Assembly: GCF_047654785.1 (NCBI RefSeq) | Contig: NZ_JASGKQ010000002.1 | Coordinates: forward strand, 935,444 to 999,443 | Direction of reading: 5' to 3' | DNA length: 64,000 nt | Source: Pelomonas sp047654785 | Lineage (GTDB): Bacteria; Pseudomonadota; Gammaproteobacteria; Burkholderiales; Burkholderiaceae_C | Shown here: one piece after another, positions 29,933 through 38,524 of the stretch | Layout: the number at the start of each line of letters is the position of its first letter | Numbering within the stretch: the first letter of the stretch is position 1 | Notes under the pieces: generated by a model | Seen by the model: only the letters and a program-made list of their open reading frames with translations | Told to the model about the DNA's origin: nothing | The model's database searches: none | Translations under genes and position numbers: made by a program

Positions 29933-31270
29933 TCAGCCAGGCTGTAGCGTCGATGCAGCAGGGGGCGGGGTGTCCAGCAGGCCCTCGACGTCCAGGATGC
30001 CGACGCCATAGCCGAGGTCGGGATTCCAGTTGTCGGGCCGGTTGAGCGCGGCCGACTGTCGCGCGGCCTCGCGAAAGCCCTCGATGCGCTGCCAGGGGGC
30101 GCGGTACTTTTTCAGCGCCTCGTGGTGGCGGTACAGCCAGCGTGCCGCAGCGCCCGAGGTCATGGCGGCCGCGCAGGTGGTGCCGCCGAAAGCCGCCGTG
30201 TAGGCCGGGCGCGGCGATGGCGTGGCGAACGCGCGCCGGACACCGGCGGCCGGTGCGCTGAAGTCCACCCATTCGCCGGACGAGCTCATGATCCAGGGGC
30301 GCCCCGAGCGTTCGACGCCCGCCACCGCGATGGCGCGCGGTAGCGCGGCCGGGTAGGCCGGCCAGCCGCGCGCCGGCACGTTGCCGGCTGCGGCGATGAG
30401 GATCACGCCGTGCTCGTAGCAGTGGTTGACCGCGCGCCAGATCGGCTCTGGCGCGCTCTGCGCCAGGAAGGTGCCCAGGCTGACGTTGATGACCTGCACC
30501 TTGGCTGTGTCGACCAGGTAGCGCGTCGCCGCCTCGAACTCATAGCTCCGCTGGTCCAGCAGGATGCCTTGGCCCACGCGAACCGGCACCAGCGGCACCC
30601 AAGGGGCCACGCCGTAGAACTTTGCGGCGGGGTCGCAGCCGGCGATGACGCTGGCGCTGGACGTGCCGTGGCCGGCGTAGGCGCCGCGCATGCGGTCGCG
30701 GCCGGGCTGGCTGGACAGCCCATCGAAGCTGCGCGCGGCGTGGACGTCCACCCAACTGTCGTCGCCGGGCAGGCCCAGCGCGGGGTGTTCGGTGTAGCCG
30801 GTGTCGATCAGGCCCAGCCTGATTCCCCGTTCGCGCCAGTCGGCCTGACCCGGTGGGGTGCTGCAGCGCGCATGGCACATGTCCAGATGCCATTGCTGCG
30901 ATGCATCGTCTTCCTTGTCCTGCGGATGGACGCCGCCCAGCCGCTTCCAGAGCTTGCCGAGGCTGCCGTCGGGCGCGCGCAGTTCGCGCCGCAGCACCTG
31001 TTGCCAATCCAGTTTGCGGGCCTCGGTCAGGCCCAGCCTGGCCAGCAGCGCGGCTGCGCCCTCCTGGCCGTATTCGTGGGCCAGCGCCTGCAGCAGTTCG
31101 GTGGGCAACTCCAGGTGGTCGGGCGATTTGGTGTGGTCGCCCTTGGCCGGCTCCAGCGACACGGCCAGGCGTGGCAGCAGGCGCCCCAGTTGGGCGGCGG
31201 CGTCCCGGGAGATGGCGGACGCCGGCTTCAGCAGCGCCTGGGTGGCCAGGCTGAACAGGGTGGGCCTCAT
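29933..31270 (-). CDS. Subtilisin-like S8 family protein with Ser-to-Thr active site
   Basis: A 445-residue subtilase without a signal peptide. The catalytic Asp (D156 in LIDTGY), His (H201 in GHGTSSASVIAG) and the oxyanion Asn (N297 in AAAGN) are in place. The nucleophile block, normally GTSxAxP, reads GGTTCAAAM, so the serine is Thr365 followed by Cys366. It is either an inactive or non-proteolytic scaffold, or an enzyme using Thr or Cys. The N-terminal 130 residues are a helical extension of unknown role. The ATG overlaps the STAND regulator's stop (ATGA), indicating coupled translation, and the peroxidase-P450 gene lies further upstream. A cytoplasmic protein of this kind beside a STAND ATPase resembles effector-plus-sensor modules; this is inference. 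Confidence 0.85.
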   Translation of the reverse strand: MRPTLFSLATQALLKPASAISRDAAAQLGRLLPRLAVSLEPAKGDHTKSPDHLELPTELLQALAHEYGQEGAAALLARLGLTEARKLDWQQVLRRELRAPDGSLGKLWKRLGGVHPQDKEDDASQQWHLDMCHARCSTPPGQADWRERGIRLGLIDTGYTEHPALGLPGDDSWVDVHAARSFDGLSSQPGRDRMRGAYAGHGTSSASVIAGCDPAAKFYGVAPWVPLVPVRVGQGILLDQRSYEFEAATRYLVDTAKVQVINVSLGTFLAQSAPEPIWRAVNHCYEHGVILIAAAGNVPARGWPAYPAALPRAIAVAGVERSGRPWIMSSSGEWVDFSAPAAGVRRAFATPSPRPAYTAAFGGTTCAAAMTSGAAARWLYRHHEALKKYRAPWQRIEGFREAARQSAALNRPDNWNPDLGYGVGILDVEGLLDTPPPAASTLQPG

Positions 31271-33816
31271 GCGTCGGACTCCGGTGTGGGGGCGGTGGGC
31301 CGGGCGGCGAAGGTCCGTTCGAGCAGGTGCATCAATTCGGTGGAATCGGCGCTGCCGCCCTGGGCCTGCCAGTAGTTGCGGTCTTCTTCAGACAGTGTGC
31401 TGTCGATCAAGCCTCCGGCTTGCGCACGGGCCAGCTGGGAGATGGGGTCGGGCTCGATGCCGGTGCGCCGCGTGAAGTCGTCGCTGGCGCCCAGCAACTG
31501 GGCGGCGGCGGTGGCGGCGCCGGCCGCCGCGGCCAGCCAGGCGAAGATCTCGCAGCGCGAGCGCAGCAGGTTCTCCAGCTGCAAGGCGTGCGCGGTGCGC
31601 ATCGCGCCCCGCATGGCTTCGTCGATGCGGCCGGCGGCCACCAGCGCTGCCGTCAGCCCCGACATCGCGCGGGCGCGTGCCTGGCCATGCCGCAGGTGCT
31701 GGCCCAGGTGCGCCAGCAAGTCCTGGAAGGCAGCCGCAGCGGCATCGGCGTGGCCCATCTGCAGATGGGTCCAGGCCATGTCGGCCAGCAGCAGCAGGCG
31801 GTAGCGGTCGATGCCGTGGGCTTCGGCCAGCGTCAGCGCCGATTGCGCGTGGCGCAGCGCGGTGGCGTGCTCGTTTCTGGCGTCCGCCAGCAACACCTCC
31901 ACGCGCAGCCGGCGCACGCGGTCCGCGGGGCGCTGCTCGTGCGCCTCGAACTCGCGCGCGGCTTGCAGGTGGCGTTCGGCCTGTTCGAGCCGGCCGGCAC
32001 GCAGATGCGCTTCGGCGAGGTGGCGCTGGCACCCGTGGCGATGGCGGGGCTCCTCCGATGTCTCGAACAGCGCGTCGGCGCGCTCCAGCGCGGCGATGCA
32101 TTGCGCACCCGGCAGCCGCCCTTCCACGCCCAGCCGGCCCAGCCAATGCCAGTAGCGCGCCCGCAGCGGCCCGGGGCGGGCATCGGTCACCAGGCCCTGC
32201 ACGCGGAGCAGGTTGTCCAGCGCCTCGCCGATGGCGCCGGTTGCGCCCAGCGCCACCGAGGTGTAGGTCGAGATCACGACGGCCTCCTCGGCCAGCGTCG
32301 GGCGAGGCAGCGCCCACGCCAGCGCCGCGCGCGCGTTGGGCATCTCCTGCCGCAGCCAGTCGTTGTCGCGTCCTTTCGCGGCGAGCAGGCAGACGCAGCT
32401 CATCGCGCGGACCAGCCGCTCGTGGGCATCGAGGTCGGCGCCGGACTGCTTCAAGCAGTCCAGCGCGAAGGCGCGCGTCGTTTCGAGCATGCGGTAGCGC
32501 GGCCGCCTGCCGGGCTGCAGGCCGACCAGTGAGCGGTCCACGAGGATGTCGAGGTGCTCGATGAGGTCGGATTCGGTGCCGTCCCCGAGCAGCAGCCGGG
32601 CGCCCGCCAGGCTGAAGCCGCTGGGAAACACGGCCAGTTGGTGCAAGACCTCCCGCGTGCGCGGGCTCAGCAGCTGATGGCTCCATTCCAGTGCGGCCTG
32701 CAGGCTGCGGTGGCGTGGCGGCGCGCTGCGCTGGCCACCGGCCAGCAGGCGCAGCCGGTCGTTCAGGCGGCTGCGCACGCCGGTCGTACCCAGCAGCGGC
32801 ACGCGCGTGGCGGCGAACTCCAGCGCCAGCGGGATGCCGTCCAGTTGGCGGCAGATCTCGATCAGGTCGGTGAATTCCTCGGCCGTGGGCTCGAAGCGGC
32901 CGCCCATCGCGCCGCGCACCCGCTCCAGCAGCAGGCGGACGGCGCCGTAGCCGGTGGCGCCGTCGGCATCGGCCGAGACGGGAACGGCGAGCGGGTTCAG
33001 CCGCAGCACCCGCTCGCCAGCCACGCGCAGCGGCTCCTGGCTGGTGGCCAGCACGTGCAGTTGCGGGGCCTTGCCCAGCAGGCCTTCGACGAGATCGGCC
33101 GCTGCGTCGATGATGTGTTCGCAGTTGTCCAGCACCAGCAGCAGCTCCCGGTGCTGCAGCGCGGCGATGCAGGCCGGCATGCTGGGGCTGCCGGCGCCCG
33201 GTTCCAGGCCCAGCGCCTGGCAGACGGCCTGCGGCAGCAAGGCCGGGTCACGCACGTCGGTCAGGTCGATGCGCCAGGCGCCTTGCGCGTAGCGCCCCAT
33301 GGCGGCCAATCGCAGCGCGGCCGTATCGGCCAGCGCCGTCTTGCCGACCCCGGCCAGCCCGCAGACCGTCACGCAGGCAGCGTCGTCGTAGGCCGCCAGC
33401 AATTCGGCCAGGTCGGCATCGCGGCCCAGCAGCGGCGGCAGGCGTACCGGCAGGTTGCCCGCGTGCGGCCGGGGCGGCGAGCTGGGGCTCCCGGCCTGGG
33501 GCGCGGCGGTGAACTGGTAGCCCCGCCCGGTCACGGTGGCGATGGTGTCGGCGCCCAGCAGGCGGCGCAGCGTCGAGATCTGCACGCTGAGGTTGTTCTC
33601 CTCGACCACCAGCCCGGGCCAGACGCGGTCCAGGATTTCTTCCTTGCTGAGCACGCGGTCGCGGTGTTCCAGCAGCAGCATCAGCAGGTCGAAGGCGCGG
33701 CCGCCCACGTTCGCCGCGGTGCCATTGACCCAGAGTTGCCGCAGCGCGGGCCGCACCTCGAAATGACCGAAGCTCAAGGCCGCCACGGCGGGAAGCTGCA
33801 ACGGGGTTGCGCTCAC
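31267..33816 (-). CDS. Winged-helix/STAND (NB-ARC-like) ATPase regulator
   Basis: An 849-residue signalling protein. Residues 15-104 are an OmpR/CadC-type winged helix (FDLLMLLLEHRDRVLSKEEIL, IATVTGRGYQF). Residues about 128-400 are a STAND NTPase with Walker A GLAGVGKT (153-160) and Walker B LLLVLDNCEH (D230). It continues with GIPLALEFAA, typical of AfsR/GutR-like proteins. The rest (about 480-820) is alpha-helical, TPR-like and rich in Ala/Leu/Arg, the usual ligand- or partner-sensing arm. It presumably activates transcription when a signal permits nucleotide exchange; the most likely target is its own operon. The start is 74 bp downstream of the peroxidase-P450 stop, and its stop overlaps the protease start. 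Confidence 0.88.
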   Translation of the reverse strand: MSATPLQLPAVAALSFGHFEVRPALRQLWVNGTAANVGGRAFDLLMLLLEHRDRVLSKEEILDRVWPGLVVEENNLSVQISTLRRLLGADTIATVTGRGYQFTAAPQAGSPSSPPRPHAGNLPVRLPPLLGRDADLAELLAAYDDAACVTVCGLAGVGKTALADTAALRLAAMGRYAQGAWRIDLTDVRDPALLPQAVCQALGLEPGAGSPSMPACIAALQHRELLLVLDNCEHIIDAAADLVEGLLGKAPQLHVLATSQEPLRVAGERVLRLNPLAVPVSADADGATGYGAVRLLLERVRGAMGGRFEPTAEEFTDLIEICRQLDGIPLALEFAATRVPLLGTTGVRSRLNDRLRLLAGGQRSAPPRHRSLQAALEWSHQLLSPRTREVLHQLAVFPSGFSLAGARLLLGDGTESDLIEHLDILVDRSLVGLQPGRRPRYRMLETTRAFALDCLKQSGADLDAHERLVRAMSCVCLLAAKGRDNDWLRQEMPNARAALAWALPRPTLAEEAVVISTYTSVALGATGAIGEALDNLLRVQGLVTDARPGPLRARYWHWLGRLGVEGRLPGAQCIAALERADALFETSEEPRHRHGCQRHLAEAHLRAGRLEQAERHLQAAREFEAHEQRPADRVRRLRVEVLLADARNEHATALRHAQSALTLAEAHGIDRYRLLLLADMAWTHLQMGHADAAAAAFQDLLAHLGQHLRHGQARARAMSGLTAALVAAGRIDEAMRGAMRTAHALQLENLLRSRCEIFAWLAAAAGAATAAAQLLGASDDFTRRTGIEPDPISQLARAQAGGLIDSTLSEEDRNYWQAQGGSADSTELMHLLERTFAARPTAPTPESDA

Positions 33817-33889
33817 GGGGGCGCCCTTCGGCCTGCGGCCTGTCTCGCCCCGCGGGGGCGGGCTTGCTTGGGGCGGCCCGGCGCGGCGC

Positions 33890-36800
33890 TCATGTCCAGT
33901 CGCGCGTGACCGGCAGCGTGGTCAGGCCGCGGAAGTAGATGTTCTGTATCCATGCCGGCACCGCGTCTGGCCGGCACAGCGCCAGCGCCGGGAACTCGTC
34001 CAGCAGCTGATCGAACACCCGGTGCGCGATCTGTTGCTGCAGCGCCCCGCCGATGCATTCGTGCAGCCCGTGGCCCAGTGAGAAGTTACGGGTCTCCGGG
34101 CGATCCCAGAGGAACCGGTCCAGCGTCTTGCCCTGCCGGTTGGCGGCCGCGATGACGGCGTGGATGGGCGCGTCCCTGGGCAGGTCGAAGCCTTCGAGGT
34201 TCGGCATCCGGTGCGCGGTGTAGCGCTCGACGATGGCCACCGGCGGGTCGAAACGGCGCGCCTCGTCCAGCGCCAGCGCCAGCGCGGCGCCGCGTTCCCC
34301 GCCAGGCAGCGCAGCCAACTGCACCCAGGGCGTCGCGCCCGTCCCGGACCGTTCGTCGGGACGCAGGAAGTTGAGCATGGCCGAGCCCAGCAGGAACTGC
34401 GTGGACATGTAGCCCGCCAGCACCATCTGCACCAGGATGGCCACGGTTTCCATGGCCGCCAGCGGCCGTTCCTCGTGGCGGGGGAAGTGCATGCGGTACA
34501 GCGGCGGCGGCACGAGGTTGCCGACCGGCAGCTCGCTGAGGTCGACCTGGGTCTGGCGCGCAAGCTCACCGATCAGCGTGCCGGCATGGGGCGAACAGTC
34601 GCCGGGCGTCAGTTCCGCGATCCAGGCCCGGGCCAATGCGCGGCCCAGGTGGCCGGCCAGCCGCACTGTCGCGTCGGCATAAGTCTTGCGCCCGGCGTCC
34701 CAGGCGTCTCCGGGCAGGTTGTAGTAGCGCATCATGGTCTGCGCCAGCGCGTCGCAGGTCGCCACTTCGTCGGCCGGCAGGCCGAAGAAGCGCCAGAACA
34801 CGCGCCTTGGCACAGGCTGTGCCACCTCGCGCACGAAGTCGAACTGGTCCAGTTGCCACAACCGTGGCAGCACGTCGGCGATCGCGTCGTCGAGGTAGGT
34901 GGCCAGGGGCGCGGTCGCGATCTCGAAGGCGTCGCCGACGACGCGGCGCACCCGCCCGTGGCGATCGCCATCCTGCCGGATGATGCCGCGCAGCAGCGCC
35001 GTGGACGGTGCCTGGCGGTAGTCCTGCGGGCACGCCAGGATCGCGCGGACCAGACCGCGGTCGATGGCCCAGTAGGCGCGATGCCCCGACACCCAGAGGA
35101 GCTTCGGCAGCGGCTTGCCGGCCGACGGCCGCAGCCACTTCTGCGGTTCGGCGATGAAGCGGGAACTGCCGGCCTTGGTGGGCCAGTCTTCCTTTGGCGA
35201 CTGGCCGGCGCGCATCCCGGCAGCGTACTTGACGGGGCCTTCGAAGCGCCTGGGCAGCAGCTGCGGCACCCACTCTTCCAGCTTGGGACGCCATTTGTCC
35301 ATCAGGCCGTTGTCGCCGGCCGCGTCGACCAGCTTGTTCAGTGCCACCAGCAGCAGCTTCTGCGGCGTGCGCGCCAGCTTGTCGCGCAGCGGCCGGCGGG
35401 CCTCGTGGCGCTGGGACGGCCTGGCCTTGGCGGGGCCGGGAACCAGGCTGCCCAGCATGCGCAGTCCCGGGTAGAACAGGTAAAGGCAGCCGCGTGTCGT
35501 CACCAGGGGCGGCACGTCGATACGGACGTTGTTCACGCCGGGGCCGAGATCGAAGCGCGTGGGCGTTGACCGTATGCCCGCGATCGGGTCTTGCGTGCCG
35601 CGCAGCCGGTTGTCTGCGCTGCCCTGGATCCAGTGGCGTTGGATGAACTCGAACTGCCGCTCCAGGTTGGCGCAGAAAAACAGCCCCATCAGGCCTTGCT
35701 TGTGGCGGGGCTCCCCATCCGCCTCGTCGTCGCGTTTCTCGTCCCATTCGGCCCGCATGCCGCGCCGCAGCAGGCGGCGGGAATGCCGCAGCCCGGCGAC
35801 GCGCGACGAACGCGGGTTCACGCGCCGGATGTGGGCCCCCAGCGGGCAGCGCTTGCCGCTGCTGTCGTCAGGCGCTGCGGGGTTGGGGGGCGGGTGCTCC
35901 CAACTCGGGGCGTAGTCGAAGGCGTTGGTGTCGTCCTCGATGTCCTTCAGTGCTTCGGGGACATCGTCGTCCAGCGCCAGCGGCCGGCCGTTCGGCCACC
36001 TCCCCATCAGCTTGGCCATGATGAGGTCGGGTTTTTGGCCAGTGGCTGCGGCGGTCCAGGCAATGGTTTGCTGGAACGCGTCCACATGCTGCTCGATGAG
36101 CCGCAGCACGCCGAAGCTGCCGTTCTGGGCCAGGTCTTCGGCCAGGCCACGCAGCGACGAGCCGCCATAGATACTGGCGTAGTCCTTGCCCAGCAGGAAC
36201 TCGCCGGGACTGGCCGAGGGCTGCATGTCGGGCTTGTCGTTCATGGCGGCCAGGCCGCTGACGCGGGGCTGGGTGATCGAGTCCCGGTAGCCGAACGGCT
36301 CCCGGTTGGCGTTGTCGGGAGGCTGGTTGGCGGCCTCTTCGTGCAGCACCTCCAGGCCGTTGCTCTCGCAGTCGTTGCGCAGCCGCAGGCAGGCCTGGTC
36401 CAGGACATGGTCCTGGCCGGCAAAACCGTACAGCGAAATGACCATGTGGACCTGCTGCTCCACCACCTTGTCGTTGCCGAAGCGCCAGTGCTTGGGGGCA
36501 CTGTCGCCCTGGTCCCCGTTGTCCGCGGCGCGCAGCGCGGCCCCCTGTCGGAAGGCGGTCGGGAACTTGTCCAGGTCATCCTGGCGCCAGGGCATCAGTG
36601 CCTGCAAACCCAGCCAGGTGAAGCCGATGTTGGCGGCCAGCAAGGGCTTGAGCACCTCCACCTCCCGGGAGCCCGCGGACGTCGGCTTGTACGGCCAGGG
36701 CGCGGCGCTGCTCAAGCCGTTCCACGGATAGCCGCTGTCTGGCGCGGCGAACTCGTGCGCCAGCCAGGGCCGTGCCGCCGCACCGTCGCGCACGCGCAGG

Positions 36801-37423
36801 AAGAAATGCCGTGCATGCGGGGCGCCATAGCCCTTGAGGATGTTGCCCTGCACGTCGGCCAGGTCCACGACGGCGGCCGGCCCGTCCACCACCGGCGGCA
36901 GCAGCCGGTCGGGGTCGTGGTGCGGGTGGATGTCGAGGACGGTCTTGTCCGGATAGGCCTGGTAAATGGGGAAGTCGAACTGCCCGGGCAGCAGCGACGG
37001 ACTGCCGTTGGAGCGGCGCGGGCCGTAGGGCACGCGGTTCCAAAGCCGCACGAACTTCAGGAAGTCGCTGGGATGCTCGCGAACCGGCAGCGGCGGCGGG
37101 TTTTCCACATAGCGCAGCAAGGTGTCGAACACGTCGCCGATGGCGATGGCGAAGTCCAGCACGTAGTCTTCCAGCGGGCCGTCGAACTCCGTGATCACCA
37201 TCAACGCCGTGCCGTCCCACGACGGCACGAAGCGCGCGAAGTGCAGGAAGGACAACTCCCGCATCGCCAGGTCGATCTTGGGCTGGGCGGCGACGACGTC
37301 CCACAGCATCAACGGCAGCTTGGCCGGATCGGCCAGCTTCAGGGCCAGGTTGAGGCCGCGTATCACCGGCGTTGCGCTCTTTGCGGAGAAGAGCTTCTGC
37401 AACCAGTCGAGGTCCTTGGGCAT
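33890..37423 (-). CDS. Fused DyP-type peroxidase and cytochrome P450
   Basis: A 1177-residue two-haem fusion. Residues 1-180 are an unclassified N-terminal region. Residues about 188-655 are a DyP-type peroxidase: DVQGNILKGYG, GYRDSITQP (catalytic Asp381; the usual Gly after it is Ser), LGAHIRRVNPR (proximal haem His531) and RRLLRRG (distal Arg). A linker follows, and residues about 775-1170 are a P450: I-helix AGYMST, ExxR as EARR (1054-1057), and haem loop LGHGLHECIGG (Cys1123). No signal peptide or reductase domain is present, so the P450 may use a peroxide or hydroperoxide made or consumed by the peroxidase half. I chose ATG 37423 because AGGGAG lies six bases upstream; an ATG at 37444 is in frame. 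It is the first gene of the operon with the STAND regulator and the altered subtilase. Confidence 0.88.
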   Translation of the reverse strand: MPKDLDWLQKLFSAKSATPVIRGLNLALKLADPAKLPLMLWDVVAAQPKIDLAMRELSFLHFARFVPSWDGTALMVITEFDGPLEDYVLDFAIAIGDVFDTLLRYVENPPPLPVREHPSDFLKFVRLWNRVPYGPRRSNGSPSLLPGQFDFPIYQAYPDKTVLDIHPHHDPDRLLPPVVDGPAAVVDLADVQGNILKGYGAPHARHFFLRVRDGAAARPWLAHEFAAPDSGYPWNGLSSAAPWPYKPTSAGSREVEVLKPLLAANIGFTWLGLQALMPWRQDDLDKFPTAFRQGAALRAADNGDQGDSAPKHWRFGNDKVVEQQVHMVISLYGFAGQDHVLDQACLRLRNDCESNGLEVLHEEAANQPPDNANREPFGYRDSITQPRVSGLAAMNDKPDMQPSASPGEFLLGKDYASIYGGSSLRGLAEDLAQNGSFGVLRLIEQHVDAFQQTIAWTAAATGQKPDLIMAKLMGRWPNGRPLALDDDVPEALKDIEDDTNAFDYAPSWEHPPPNPAAPDDSSGKRCPLGAHIRRVNPRSSRVAGLRHSRRLLRRGMRAEWDEKRDDEADGEPRHKQGLMGLFFCANLERQFEFIQRHWIQGSADNRLRGTQDPIAGIRSTPTRFDLGPGVNNVRIDVPPLVTTRGCLYLFYPGLRMLGSLVPGPAKARPSQRHEARRPLRDKLARTPQKLLLVALNKLVDAAGDNGLMDKWRPKLEEWVPQLLPRRFEGPVKYAAGMRAGQSPKEDWPTKAGSSRFIAEPQKWLRPSAGKPLPKLLWVSGHRAYWAIDRGLVRAILACPQDYRQAPSTALLRGIIRQDGDRHGRVRRVVGDAFEIATAPLATYLDDAIADVLPRLWQLDQFDFVREVAQPVPRRVFWRFFGLPADEVATCDALAQTMMRYYNLPGDAWDAGRKTYADATVRLAGHLGRALARAWIAELTPGDCSPHAGTLIGELARQTQVDLSELPVGNLVPPPLYRMHFPRHEERPLAAMETVAILVQMVLAGYMSTQFLLGSAMLNFLRPDERSGTGATPWVQLAALPGGERGAALALALDEARRFDPPVAIVERYTAHRMPNLEGFDLPRDAPIHAVIAAANRQGKTLDRFLWDRPETRNFSLGHGLHECIGGALQQQIAHRVFDQLLDEFPALALCRPDAVPAWIQNIYFRGLTTLPVTRDWT

Positions 37424-37658
37424 GACGACTCCCTGTTCTGTCATGTGTGCCGGAACGGAGCGGACGCGGCCGGTCCGTCCATGGGACGGTCGCTGCGGCG
37501 AATGTAGCTTTTTGTTTCTGCGCGAGATAGCCCGTGGCAGTGCGGCGTCACGCCCCAGCCCGGTGCAGCGGTCCGGGTGACGGGCGGGTCCAGCGCGGTG
37601 CGGCCGCGTCGATGGCGGCCGCCCGCCGGGCCGGCATCCTCAATGGCGCCGAGGGCAC

Positions 37659-38420
37659 TCAGCGGCTGGCGCGCAGCGCCAGCAACCCATCAAAAATCAA
37701 GCCCTCCACCAGCTCATGCGGCGCGTCCAGCGCCGGGGCGACCTTCCAGCCGGCGCCGCCGGTCATCAGCACCAGCGGCTCGCGGCCTTCGCGGGCGTGC
37801 AGCAGGCGGTGCATGTGCTCGATGGCGCCGGTGATGGCGAAGGTGCCGCCGGTGGTCAGCGCGTCGCTGGTGTTGGTGGGGAAGTCGCGCACCTCGCCGG
37901 TGGGCACGCGCAGGCCGGCGGTGCCGCCTTCCAGCGCGCGCAGCATGATGCCGTGGCCCGGCAGGATGAGGCCGCCGAGGAAGTGGCCGTCGCTGGCCAG
38001 TGCGTCCACCGTGACGGCCGTGCCCACCATCACCGTCAGCAGCGGGCCGGCGAAGCCGCGCCGCAGCGCGTGCGCCCGCGCGCCGATCACGGCCACCCAG
38101 CGGTCGGCGCCCAGGCGGCTGGGGTGGTCGTAGCCGTTCTTCACGCCGGCCGCCTCGGCCGACGGCACCACCCAGCGCGGCTCCAGGTCCCACTGCTCCA
38201 TCTGCTCCTCGACGCGGCGGCGCACCGCGTCGCCCGCCACGTTGCTGCCCAGGATGCGCGTGGGCGCGGGCAGGCCCTGCCAGTCCTCGTCGGCCAGGCG
38301 GTCGATGTTCTCCAGGAACACGGCGCCATGCTGCAGCGGCTCGCAGCCGGGCGCGGCGCCTTCCGGGTAGGTGGCCCATTTCAGCCGGGTGTTGCCGATG
38401 TCGATAGCCAGGAAGCTCAT
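37659..38420 (-). CDS. coaX: Type III pantothenate kinase
   Basis: A 253-residue ASKHA-fold kinase that phosphorylates pantothenate, the first step of coenzyme A synthesis. The N-terminal DIGNTRLKW is the phosphate-binding motif, and VGTAVTVDAL and GADRW are further family blocks. The length is normal. The upstream region to the fusion gene (37424-37658) contains no recognisable gene. BirA, often adjacent in Burkholderiales, is not present here. Confidence 0.94.
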   Translation of the reverse strand: MSFLAIDIGNTRLKWATYPEGAAPGCEPLQHGAVFLENIDRLADEDWQGLPAPTRILGSNVAGDAVRRRVEEQMEQWDLEPRWVVPSAEAAGVKNGYDHPSRLGADRWVAVIGARAHALRRGFAGPLLTVMVGTAVTVDALASDGHFLGGLILPGHGIMLRALEGGTAGLRVPTGEVRDFPTNTSDALTTGGTFAITGAIEHMHRLLHAREGREPLVLMTGGAGWKVAPALDAPHELVEGLIFDGLLALRASR

Positions 38421-38524
38421 GGAAGGCCGGGGCGTGGGGGATGCGCGAGCCTACCAGCGCCCTCCGGCGGCCCGCCTGGGTGTTTGCGCGGCCATGGGCG
38501 GCGGGGCCGGCGCGTCCGGCGCAG

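Noticed and set aside
37424..37658. Possible gene between the P450 fusion and coaX
   Set aside because: No frame with a start, ribosome-binding site or recognisable composition; it is probably the operon's promoter region.
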